Under the pieces are notes generated by a model that had not been told where the DNA came from, did not search any database, and was given only the letters and a program-made list of their open reading frames with translations. From Polaribacter filamentus (GTDB lineage: Bacteria > Bacteroidota > Bacteroidia > Flavobacteriales > Flavobacteriaceae): DNA of 64,000 nt. Both the position numbers and the translations under genes were made by a program. Location: assembly GCF_002943715.1 (NCBI RefSeq), contig NZ_MQUA01000013.1:923001-987000 (forward strand). Direction: 5' to 3'. Position 1 is the first letter of the stretch. Every line of letters starts with the position of its first letter. Shown piece by piece: positions 17,836 through 26,089 of the stretch.

Positions 17836-20156
17836 AAATAAAATATCAACAAGCAGCTGGTAGAGGATTAATGAATCAAACCGCTTTTGACTTAAGAATG
17901 AATTATTTAGAGACCTTATCTAAAGATATTAGTAAGGTTGTAAAGTCTGAATCCATTGCATTATCTCAAATACAAAACAATATTGAAAGTTTTATAGGCA
18001 CTGTAGAAATTCCTTTAGGGTTAATAGGACCGCTTTTATTTATTGATAAGAATAATAAAACAGAATTGGTGCATAGTGCTATAGCTACCACAGAAGGTGC
18101 ATTGGTTGCTAGTCTAAACAGAGGCGCAAAAGCAATAAGTGAAAGTGGCGGATTTGAAGCGCATATTGTGCATCAGAAAATGGTAAGAACCCCTATGTAT
18201 ACTTTTAAACGGTTGTCTGAGTCCGTAGCTTTTGACGAATGGATTAAAAGTAATTTCAAAAAAATAAAAGACCAAGCACAAATGCATAGTAATCATGCTG
18301 AATTGCTTGAAATTGCAAGTGTTATTCTTGGCAAAATTGTGCATCTAAAATTTGTGTATTCTACCAGTGATGCATCAGGGCAAAATATGACTACTTCCTG
18401 CACCTGGAATGCGTGCTTATGGATTGAAGAAAACTTTGAGTTGGCAACGTCTATAGAAATATTAAATTTTGTAATTGAAGGAAATGGTGCATCAGACAAA
18501 AAAGTTTCTTTTTATGCTATGCAAAATGGTAGAGGTTGTCATGTAATTAGTGAGTGTTTTTTAACAAACGAAGTAATTGAAAAAACATTGAGAACAAATG
18601 CCAAAGAAATGTTTAGTTCTTATACTCACTCGCTTTCTATTAGCCGCTTAGATGGTATGGTTGGTCATAATGTGAATGTAGCAAATGCCATTGCAGGCAT
18701 TTATGCTTCTACAGGTCAAGATTTGGCATGTATTCATGAATCTTCTATTGGTATTTTACAAATAGAACTTACCGATGAAGGATTATATCTGTCACTTGTG
18801 CTTCCTAACTTAGTGGTAGGGACTGTTGGTGGCGGTACGCATTTACCAGTGCCTTCTAAAATATTAGAATTGATGGGCTGCAAAGGAGCAGGGAAAATAG
18901 AGCGTTTTGCCAAATTAATTGCAGGTTTTGCATTGTCCATAGAAATTTCAACGTTGGCAGCTATTGTGAGTGGTCAATTTGCACGAGCACATCAAAAATT
19001 AGGGAGAAATAAGCCTGTAAAATGGTTGCTGAGATCTGAAGTAGATGCAGATTTTATAAAAACACACGTTCCCTATTTCCATGCAGAAATTAGCAGTGTG
19101 AGTTTTAATAATGAAATAGAGGTAGAAAACGGAATTCTTACAGATTTAACAAAGAAGATTACTAAAAAAGCGATTGGCTTTATTCAGGCGGATTTACATG
19201 ACATTGATGGTAAAAAACATCCTCTTTTATTAAAAAGCAAAGCACTTGGCAAGGAGGTTTTAGATGGCTTGCATTTTATGGCGAGTAATGTGAGTGTTGG
19301 TTTAGCAGATATTCTAGCAAAACATTATGAGGTATTAGAATACAAAGACAATCACACCAAAGAAATAGCCGTGTATGAAGCATTGCAACATATTGGATAT
19401 CCTTTTATGCCAATTGTATATGGTACTAAAAAAGATAGTGAAAGAGAAATTTATCTGATTCTTATGGAGCGATTGGCTTCAGAAAATATGTTGCTAATTA
19501 ATTCTGAATCCACTCCAGAAAAATGGACGCTTCCAATCATCAAAAAAACCATAGATAGTATTCATCTGGTGCACACCAATTTTACCTATGAAACCAATAA
19601 AATTCTATCCATAGCGCCTTTTGATATTGAAAAAGTGCTGGAGCTTTACACAGCTTTTGTGGCTTTGAACAGAAAGGATTATGATTATTTAATTGCAGAT
19701 GATCGTTTTGATGAATTAACAAGTTTTATAAATGATTGGAGCACTAATGGATATCAGCCTAAAAGTAAATTGACCTTAATTCACAATGATTTTAATCCAA
19801 GAAATATTGCTATTAGAGCCAATGGTGATCCTTGTATTTATGATTGGGAATTAGCGACCTACGGCATTCCGCAGCGCGATATTTTTGAGTTGTTAGCCTT
19901 TACGCTTACGCCTAATTTTGAGAGTTCTGATGCAATAGATGTATTGAAACATCATTTTAAGCAAGTGCAATCATTAAATAATCAAGACTATAGTTGGTCT
20001 GATTATTTGTATGATCTTAAACTAGGAGGGCAGGCATTTTTAGTTTCAAGAGTTAATTTTTATTTAACGGGAAGCATTTTAATGAATTATCCATTTATTG
20101 AAAGGGTATTTGCCACGTCTTTTAAAATATTGGATCTGCTTAAAAAAACAACTTAG
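17832..20156 (+). CDS. HMG-CoA reductase fused to a choline/aminoglycoside-kinase-like domain
   Basis: 774 aa. Residues ~45-410 are an HMG-CoA reductase: 'GTVEIPLGLIGPL', 'TTEGALVAS' (Glu88), 'GASDKK' (catalytic Lys at 223/224), 'STGQDLAC' (Asp297), 'GTVGGGTHLP' and 'SGQFARAHQKLGRN' (His387). All four catalytic positions are kept; the cofactor motif DAMGMN is altered to 'DASGQNM'. Residues ~440-774 form an APH/choline-kinase fold with 'LIHNDFNPRN' (His651, Asp653, Asn658) and 'YDWELA' (Asp671). The fusion would make mevalonate or a related alcohol and phosphorylate a small substrate, possibly in sequence. I know of no characterised enzyme with this architecture. It sits in an operon of lipid genes with overlapping ends. 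Confidence 0.85.
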   Translation: MKIKYQQAAGRGLMNQTAFDLRMNYLETLSKDISKVVKSESIALSQIQNNIESFIGTVEIPLGLIGPLLFIDKNNKTELVHSAIATTEGALVASLNRGAKAISESGGFEAHIVHQKMVRTPMYTFKRLSESVAFDEWIKSNFKKIKDQAQMHSNHAELLEIASVILGKIVHLKFVYSTSDASGQNMTTSCTWNACLWIEENFELATSIEILNFVIEGNGASDKKVSFYAMQNGRGCHVISECFLTNEVIEKTLRTNAKEMFSSYTHSLSISRLDGMVGHNVNVANAIAGIYASTGQDLACIHESSIGILQIELTDEGLYLSLVLPNLVVGTVGGGTHLPVPSKILELMGCKGAGKIERFAKLIAGFALSIEISTLAAIVSGQFARAHQKLGRNKPVKWLLRSEVDADFIKTHVPYFHAEISSVSFNNEIEVENGILTDLTKKITKKAIGFIQADLHDIDGKKHPLLLKSKALGKEVLDGLHFMASNVSVGLADILAKHYEVLEYKDNHTKEIAVYEALQHIGYPFMPIVYGTKKDSEREIYLILMERLASENMLLINSESTPEKWTLPIIKKTIDSIHLVHTNFTYETNKILSIAPFDIEKVLELYTAFVALNRKDYDYLIADDRFDELTSFINDWSTNGYQPKSKLTLIHNDFNPRNIAIRANGDPCIYDWELATYGIPQRDIFELLAFTLTPNFESSDAIDVLKHHFKQVQSLNNQDYSWSDYLYDLKLGGQAFLVSRVNFYLTGSILMNYPFIERVFATSFKILDLLKKTT

Positions 20157-20681
20157 ATGAGAGACTTTTATATCCATATCCATTTGTTTTTTATCCCTTT
20201 AGTTCTTGGTAATGTGCTGCATATGATCATTGTAAAACGCAATTGGTGTAAAAGTGTCGCTTTTCCCATTTCAAGAAAAATGTTTGGAGAGACTAAAACG
20301 TATAGAGGAGTCATTGTACTGCCAATGCTAACGGGAGTATTCGCCTTGCTAAGTAGTTATTGTTTTGGCCCTTTTACAATATCAGTAGCCTATGATGCAT
20401 TTGTTGGCTTCGGACTAGGACTTGCTTATATTTTAGCAGAATTACCGAATTCCTTTATAAAAAGAAGGTTAGGGATCGCTACTGGAGCCCAATCAAAAAA
20501 GTACAAATATGTGCAATACTTTACAGACAAAGCAGACTCATTAATTGGAGTTTTAACATTTTACTTTTTAGCAACAAACTTCTCGTTTAAGACCATTCTA
20601 GTCCTATTTTTTGTTGGTTTAGTGATACATGTAAGCATCAGTCAGCTTTTAGTAGTCATCAAAATAAAAAAGAAATTTTGA
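20157..20681 (+). CDS. CDP-archaeol-synthase-like (CarS/DUF46) cytidylyltransferase
   Basis: A 174-aa integral membrane protein with about five helices and the CarS-family signatures 'FGETKTYRG', 'ELPNSFIKRRLGIATG' and 'FTDKADSLIGVL'. In archaea CarS activates digeranylgeranylglycerol phosphate with CTP to make CDP-archaeol, the ether-lipid counterpart of CdsA. The length matches the archaeal family. The start abuts the previous stop (TAGATG). In this operon it is the best indicator that the product is a phospholipid-like, CDP-activated isoprenoid or ether lipid. Some bacterial homologues may use other prenyl or alkyl phosphates. Confidence 0.8.
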   Translation: MRDFYIHIHLFFIPLVLGNVLHMIIVKRNWCKSVAFPISRKMFGETKTYRGVIVLPMLTGVFALLSSYCFGPFTISVAYDAFVGFGLGLAYILAELPNSFIKRRLGIATGAQSKKYKYVQYFTDKADSLIGVLTFYFLATNFSFKTILVLFFVGLVIHVSISQLLVVIKIKKKF

Positions 20682-23110
20682 TGTATATACACGCTCTTAA
20701 AGAAAAGTTGTCTACTGATTTGGTGGGCGCCAAAGCGGCAAGTCTTTCAGCGCTTTTTGAATATGGATTTTCTGTACCAAATGGATATGCAATTTCTAAA
20801 AAAGTACTGGAGTTATATACGATAGAAAAGAATTTTCCGGATGGTTTTAAACAATCTTTAGAAAGTTGTTTAGTTGGGTTGAATTCTCAAAAAATCATTA
20901 TTAGAAGCTCTGCTATTGGCGAAGATTCTGATAGTTTTTCATTTGCGGGTCAGTTAGATTCTTTTGTAGTTCAAAACAACATGGAAGCAGCATTACAAGC
21001 GATCCTTCAGTGTTGGGATGGCTTGCATAATGATAGAGTACTTGCCTATGAAAAACTATCAGGAAAAAAACTTGTAGAAATGGGTGTGGTACTTCAGGAG
21101 TTTGTGGAAGCAGATTATGCCGGAGTTACCTTTACCTCATCGCCTTACAATGTTGACGAGATTTACACAGAATATGTAAAAGGGGCCGGTGAGCAATTAG
21201 TTTCAGGGAAAGTAACCCCTAAAAACTTTACCGTTAATTTTACGGAAACACCTAAGGAGAAGCTTCCTTTTAATGCAGTTGAATTAATTCGTTTAGCAAC
21301 CACTTTAAAAGAGAATTATAGCTACCATATAGATATTGAGTGGGTATCTAAAGGAGAACATATATTTTTTGTGCAAGCAAGGCCTATTACTGTTTTACAA
21401 AAAAAGAAAGTCCATTGGACCAACACAAATTTAAACGAGAATTACCCAACTCCGATGTCTCCATTATTGTATTCAATTGCTCGAGATTCGTATTATCATT
21501 ATTTTAAAAACCTTGCGGGTTTATTACAAATCAATAAAAAGAGTCTGCGTGCATTGGAGTATGATTTTAGCAATACCGTTGGTATTTGGAGCAACAGACT
21601 GTATTATAACATGACCAGTATTCATAATATTATTTCTTCATCTCCATTACAAGTATATTTCAAGGATGCATTTAATAAATTTGTTGGGTATTCAGAAAAA
21701 GATGTCGCACAAGTAGCTACTTCTAAAGCTACTTCTATAGTTCGTTTTGTTTTTCGTTTAATTCGATTAAACTTTTCTTTAGAAAAAAATGTGAAGAGCA
21801 TCGAGAAGATGGTGGATGACTTTGCTTTACAAGCGAATAAAAAGGAACAAAATCTTCCAGTAGCATCTTTATTTTATACCTTTTTAGACCTGAGGTTTCA
21901 TCAATGGTATCGTGCTAGTTTGGCTGATTTCTTCTCGATGATTCACTATAAGGTTTTAGGAGAAATAACGAAGACGTTTTATGGCGAAAAAAGTATCGGG
22001 ATGCACAATAATTTGGTGCAAGCAATTCCGGGTTTAATGAGCAGCGAGCCCTTAAATGACACGTATGATATTGTTCAAGAAATACATAAAAACAGTGAAA
22101 TAAAATCTTTCTTTAATGCGCATTCCTCTAAAGAGGTATACCAAGAAATTCAAGAAAACCCTAGTTATTCTCAACTTAAGGAAAACTTGGATGCCTATCT
22201 TAAAAAATGGGGATTTCGATGTTCTGGCGAACTCATGTTTTTTAGTACAAATTATATTGAAGAGCCTACCAAGTTTATAGAATTACTGCAAGTCTATATG
22301 GCGCAAGATGCGCAAGACCCACGCGCAGCAATTGCACTTAAAGATAGCGAAAGAAAAGCTGCCATGCGCAGTTTTGCATGGAAAATCATACAAAAAAGAT
22401 CGATATTTATTCCGGTTTCTATGGTAGAAGTAGGGGTACTTTACCTAAGTGCAAAATTGTGCAAGCAAGCAATAGCGAGCAGAGAAAGAGTACGCTACAA
22501 ACAAGCAGAAATGTATTATCATTTTAAAACGATTGTTAAAAAGATGGGTGCTCAATTTGTAGAAGAACAGAAAATTACGAGTGCAGACGATTTATTCTAC
22601 TTGAGTTATAAAGAGATTGGCGAATTGCTGTCTTCTTCTTCCATGTTTTCAAAAGACCTTAAAGAGCTCATTATAGAACGACGTTTACGATTTAATAAGG
22701 ATTCAGAGAATGAATATCCAGCCAATTTTACAACGACTTTTGGTGAAAGACCAACATCTGTAAAGGCAGCGATTGTTTATAATGGAGACTTTACAGAGTT
22801 TAATGGTTTAGCAGTAAGCGGTGGAAAGATCAAAGCAGCCGTAAAGGTATTAAAGTCTGTATTAGAAAGTGGAAAACTGAACAAAGGAGATATTTTAGTA
22901 ACCAAACAAACAGATCCTGGATGGGCAATGGTATTTCCATTAATTGGCGGACTTATTGTTGAGCGGGGAGGCGCTTTATCTCACGGAGCAATAGTAGCAA
23001 GAGAATTTGGAATTCCGGCTGTCATAGGAATACCAAATATTACAGAAATATTAAAAGACAACGATGAGGTTATCTTAGACGGAGATCTTGGTAAAATTAA
23101 ATTGTTATGA
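20681..23110 (+). CDS. PEP/pyruvate-binding phosphotransferase (PEP synthase / rifampin phosphotransferase-like)
   Basis: About 809 aa from the ATG at 20681, which overlaps the previous stop (TGATG). The N-terminal ~240 residues form the ATP-grasp PPDK/PEP-synthase domain ('LVGAKAASLSAL', 'IIRSSAIGEDSDSFSFAGQ', 'QEFVEADYAGVTFT', 'FFVQARPIT'). A long central domain of unknown specificity (~245-700) follows. The C-terminal swivelling domain carries the phospho-His motif 'GGALSHGAIVAREFG'. The order matches rifampin phosphotransferase, where the middle domain binds the acceptor. It probably uses ATP to phosphorylate, via His, an acceptor specific to this pathway; a lipid alcohol is plausible. 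Confidence 0.82.
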   Translation: MYIHALKEKLSTDLVGAKAASLSALFEYGFSVPNGYAISKKVLELYTIEKNFPDGFKQSLESCLVGLNSQKIIIRSSAIGEDSDSFSFAGQLDSFVVQNNMEAALQAILQCWDGLHNDRVLAYEKLSGKKLVEMGVVLQEFVEADYAGVTFTSSPYNVDEIYTEYVKGAGEQLVSGKVTPKNFTVNFTETPKEKLPFNAVELIRLATTLKENYSYHIDIEWVSKGEHIFFVQARPITVLQKKKVHWTNTNLNENYPTPMSPLLYSIARDSYYHYFKNLAGLLQINKKSLRALEYDFSNTVGIWSNRLYYNMTSIHNIISSSPLQVYFKDAFNKFVGYSEKDVAQVATSKATSIVRFVFRLIRLNFSLEKNVKSIEKMVDDFALQANKKEQNLPVASLFYTFLDLRFHQWYRASLADFFSMIHYKVLGEITKTFYGEKSIGMHNNLVQAIPGLMSSEPLNDTYDIVQEIHKNSEIKSFFNAHSSKEVYQEIQENPSYSQLKENLDAYLKKWGFRCSGELMFFSTNYIEEPTKFIELLQVYMAQDAQDPRAAIALKDSERKAAMRSFAWKIIQKRSIFIPVSMVEVGVLYLSAKLCKQAIASRERVRYKQAEMYYHFKTIVKKMGAQFVEEQKITSADDLFYLSYKEIGELLSSSSMFSKDLKELIIERRLRFNKDSENEYPANFTTTFGERPTSVKAAIVYNGDFTEFNGLAVSGGKIKAAVKVLKSVLESGKLNKGDILVTKQTDPGWAMVFPLIGGLIVERGGALSHGAIVAREFGIPAVIGIPNITEILKDNDEVILDGDLGKIKLL

Positions 23111-23835
23111 TCGCTGTTTTAATAGCCTATATAAAAATTAGAATTCACCCTATTCAACTTATAGGGCTAACACTGCTGATGTCTATGCTCGTTTTATCTC
23201 CTGAAGATGCTGCAGAAACATGGCTGTTTTCGATGTTGCTTTTAGTGATTTCTTTTATTGTATTTAGAATTTTAGACGATGCTTTTTCGGTAAATATAGA
23301 CCGAAAAGAGCATCCAGAAAGAACCTATTTGATTCCCGCTAACTTCAAATCCTTTAAAAAGATAACAGCAATCAGTATTGGTGTTTATTTACTAACTGTT
23401 GGGTTGATGTATTCAAAAATTTACTTCACACTATTTTTACTTTTCATAAGTTCATTGGCTTTGTACTATATGTTTGGGAAACACGTATTGGTGTTAAAAT
23501 TAATTCCGTTAGTAAAATACCCTATGCTACTTTATTGTGTGTCAATGATTTCATGGCATGAAGTTAAAGTAGAGGTTCTTATTGCTTCCTTTTTATTAAT
23601 GGCTGGTTTTGATAGTTTTGATCGTGTAAAAGTAAATTCAAATTCCATTTGGCAACCCATGCTTTTTCTTTTCTGTTGCAGTCTATTCCTTTTTAAACCT
23701 TGGCTGAATTATAGCTATATTCTATTTAGTTTATTGCCATTGCTTATTATTTATTTGATGAGAAACAACCGTATCGTTCCCTATTTTGCAATCGTATTTT
23801 TTCCAATAACATTTTTTATACTAACACATTTATAA
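23107..23835 (+). CDS. UbiA-like prenyltransferase family membrane protein
   Basis: A 242-aa membrane protein with about seven helices. The loop 'FRILDDAFSVNIDRKEHP' resembles the first Asp-rich motif of UbiA prenyltransferases (DDxxxxxxD followed by a Pro-containing basic loop). The second Asp-rich motif is weaker ('FDSFDRVKV'). Archaeal digeranylgeranylglyceryl-phosphate synthase belongs to this superfamily, making prenyl transfer to a glycerol backbone a reasonable guess beside a CarS homologue. It is shorter than typical UbiA enzymes (~280-300 aa). The ATG overlaps the preceding TGA by four bases. Confidence 0.65.
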   Translation: MIAVLIAYIKIRIHPIQLIGLTLLMSMLVLSPEDAAETWLFSMLLLVISFIVFRILDDAFSVNIDRKEHPERTYLIPANFKSFKKITAISIGVYLLTVGLMYSKIYFTLFLLFISSLALYYMFGKHVLVLKLIPLVKYPMLLYCVSMISWHEVKVEVLIASFLLMAGFDSFDRVKVNSNSIWQPMLFLFCCSLFLFKPWLNYSYILFSLLPLLIIYLMRNNRIVPYFAIVFFPITFFILTHL

Positions 23836-23836
23836 T

Positions 23837-24808
23837 ATGAACAGTCCATTTTTAAAAGAATTCAATAATCCAGATCGGTATCAATTTGAAACCGTTAATT
23901 GCTATTCTTGTAACAGCGACCAATATTCTTTTTTCTTGAAAGGCGAAGAAGATTTAACAGGTAAGGAAGGCGAATTCCAATATGTAAAATGCAGTAATTG
24001 TGAGATGGTGTATCAAAACCCAAGGATTGCTTTAGATCAAATTAAAGAATTTTATGACGGAGAATATATTGCCCATCGTAAAAAGAAAAACTGGGGCATA
24101 TTAACACCTTTGTATGAGTGGACCATGAATAAACATGATAGAGATAAGGAAAAGATTGTTGCTAAACATGTTGTTCTCAATAAGCAAACAGAAGTTCTTG
24201 ATGTGGGGTGTGCTGTGGGTACTTTTTTATTACACATCAACAAAAAACACGATGTTCAAATAAGTGGTGTAGATTTTAAAGAAGGACTAGAATACCCAGA
24301 TTTCAATAAAATTGAATTTTATGAAGGCTTATTTTATGAACAAAATATAGCAGAAAACAGGTATGATGTGGTAACGATGTGGCATTTTTTAGAGCATTGT
24401 TATGATCCTAATAAATCGCTACAAATGGCAAAGAAAGTATTGAAAAAAGGAGGGAAGCTCATTATAGAAGTGCCAAGACTAGATAGTTTTACCTTTAAAC
24501 TATTTGGTAAAAAATGGCCAGGTGTTCAAGCTCCACAACATACGGTTTTGTATGATAAAAAAGCATTTATTAGTATGATGGAAAAGAATGGATTTAAGGT
24601 GACTACTTATTTACCTTATGGCGCATTTCCTCCGTATTTTTATATCTTTGCAGGATCCTATTTTAAAACCATTGGAAAGAACTTAAATTTGAATCGTATT
24701 ATTTTTCCTTATTTTTTAGGGCAATTGATACTAACGCCTATGCTGTGGTTTCAAAAATATTTAAACCTTTCTATGCAGACCGTTGTTTGTGAAAAAATAG
24801 AAAATTAA
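23837..24808 (+). CDS. SAM-dependent methyltransferase with N-terminal zinc ribbon
   Basis: 323 aa. An N-terminal four-Cys ribbon (Cys22/Cys25 in 'CYSC', Cys52/Cys55 in 'CSNC') precedes a class I methyltransferase domain with motif I 'EVLDVGCAVGTFL' and the post-motif 'VVTMWHFLEHCYDP'. This arrangement is common in methyltransferases of surface-glycan and lipid clusters. A hydrophobic C-terminal stretch may associate with the membrane. It lies one base after the UbiA-like gene. It may methylate a headgroup or a chain; the substrate cannot be read from sequence. Confidence 0.85.
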   Translation: MNSPFLKEFNNPDRYQFETVNCYSCNSDQYSFFLKGEEDLTGKEGEFQYVKCSNCEMVYQNPRIALDQIKEFYDGEYIAHRKKKNWGILTPLYEWTMNKHDRDKEKIVAKHVVLNKQTEVLDVGCAVGTFLLHINKKHDVQISGVDFKEGLEYPDFNKIEFYEGLFYEQNIAENRYDVVTMWHFLEHCYDPNKSLQMAKKVLKKGGKLIIEVPRLDSFTFKLFGKKWPGVQAPQHTVLYDKKAFISMMEKNGFKVTTYLPYGAFPPYFYIFAGSYFKTIGKNLNLNRIIFPYFLGQLILTPMLWFQKYLNLSMQTVVCEKIEN

Positions 24809-24817
24809 TTTGGTAAC

Positions 24818-25759
24818 ATGAGCGAATCTAAAGCTATTTCATCTAGTTTAAAAGCAAGAAACGATCTTGCCTTTTTAAGTTTATTAACTCCAGTAATGCT
24901 GTTCGTTTCCGGAGTAGTACTGTCTATCGAATATGAAGGGATTTTATATTGGATAGGGCAATTATTGTTGTCATTTTTCTTTCTTCAAACATTTATATTA
25001 GTCCATGAATGTGGGCATTTAAGTTTTTTTAAAACACGATCAATAAATACTTTAATGGGCCATTTATTTGGTTTCTTGTCGTTTATTCCATATTACTCTT
25101 GGCAGCAAATGCATAATTTACATCATCGATGGACAGGTTGGCGAGACAAAGATCCTACTACAGAATCTACGGTAAGTCCGAGTTCCTCAACGACAAAAAA
25201 TAGCATTATAAATATTGCATGGAAATTAGGGATTCCGTTGTTTTACCTAAGTTATAAATTAAGTAATTACTGGAACTTGTTTAAGATTAAACGTTTTTTA
25301 ACTCCAAAAAAATATCAAAAAGTTAAAACACAAATAGGTATGTACGTGGTATTGTACGCAGTACTTTTTTACTTCTTTTGGGAATTTATAGTACAGATTT
25401 TTAGTTTGGCATTTGTCATTAGCTTATTGTGGAAAGAGCTGGTTATTATGACACAACATGGTCATATTGAAATTCCGATTTCTAATAATAAGCAAGTGAA
25501 ACCTATAACCTATTTAGAGCAAGTTAAATACACAAGAAGTTTTTATGTGCATGAAATCTTAGCGAAGTATTTCTTGTTTAATTTTAACCTTCACGAAGCG
25601 CATCATGCGCATCCAGCAATTCCTGCCTATAAATTATCGGCTATTCATTTAGAAAAACCCAGAAAACCTACTTTTTTCTATTGGTTATATAGAGCAAAAA
25701 GGATGCAAGGAGTAGATTATATATTTAAAACCTCAAAGCACACAGGAGAGCTGTTTTAA
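24818..25759 (+). CDS. Fatty acid/lipid desaturase (membrane di-iron)
   Basis: A 313-aa integral membrane protein with the three His boxes of the desaturase/hydroxylase superfamily: 'HECGH' (63-67), 'HNLHH' (98-102) and 'HEAHH' (259-263), separated by helix pairs. These bind two irons and use oxygen to desaturate or hydroxylate a lipid chain. It is the last gene of the operon, nine bases after the methyltransferase, and is followed by an inverted repeat. In context it likely modifies the chain or alcohol of the operon's lipid, or a carotenoid-type isoprenoid. Confidence 0.88.
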   Translation: MSESKAISSSLKARNDLAFLSLLTPVMLFVSGVVLSIEYEGILYWIGQLLLSFFFLQTFILVHECGHLSFFKTRSINTLMGHLFGFLSFIPYYSWQQMHNLHHRWTGWRDKDPTTESTVSPSSSTTKNSIINIAWKLGIPLFYLSYKLSNYWNLFKIKRFLTPKKYQKVKTQIGMYVVLYAVLFYFFWEFIVQIFSLAFVISLLWKELVIMTQHGHIEIPISNNKQVKPITYLEQVKYTRSFYVHEILAKYFLFNFNLHEAHHAHPAIPAYKLSAIHLEKPRKPTFFYWLYRAKRMQGVDYIFKTSKHTGELF

Positions 25760-25784
25760 TTTTAAATAGGCATCGATACTATAC

Positions 25785-25810
25785 AATCAAATTTGATATT
25801 AAATTTGATT
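25785..25810. terminator. Perfect AT-rich hairpin after the lipid operon
   Basis: A 10-bp perfect stem, AATCAAATTT / AAATTTGATT, with a 6-base loop lies 26 bp after the desaturase stop. It has no GC-rich core and no clear T tract, so it may be a weak terminator, an mRNA-end stabiliser or an operator. Confidence 0.45.
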
Positions 25811-25904
25811 ATTGGATCCTATAAAAACACCCCAAAACGAGACTTTAAAAAATTTTTATAGTAGGTATAGAACTTTCATTGATATGTGCTTTAATACTAC
25901 AGTT

Positions 25905-25998
25905 TCTTAAAAAATAGTATTTCAAAAGTTTCTTCTGCAATGTTAATGAAACAAATTTATTCAACAATGTAGGAGGGAAGCATAATGTCTTTAAGCAG
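25905..25998 (+). repeat. Partial copy of the 273-bp dispersed repeat
   Basis: About 95 bp matches the 3' third of the repeats at 40938 and 47019, including TTTCTTCTGCAATGTTAATG and GTAGGAGGGAAGCATAATG. An ATG follows the AGGAGG and opens a 34-codon frame that ends at the IS4 insertion, possibly chance. Confidence 0.65.
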
Positions 25999-26089
25999 CT
26001 ATGATAAAAATAATGAAAGGCTTTTAATTAATACTATCAGTTTTTTTATGGATGCATTTTGTATCCAAAGGACTACTTATATAGCCTAG

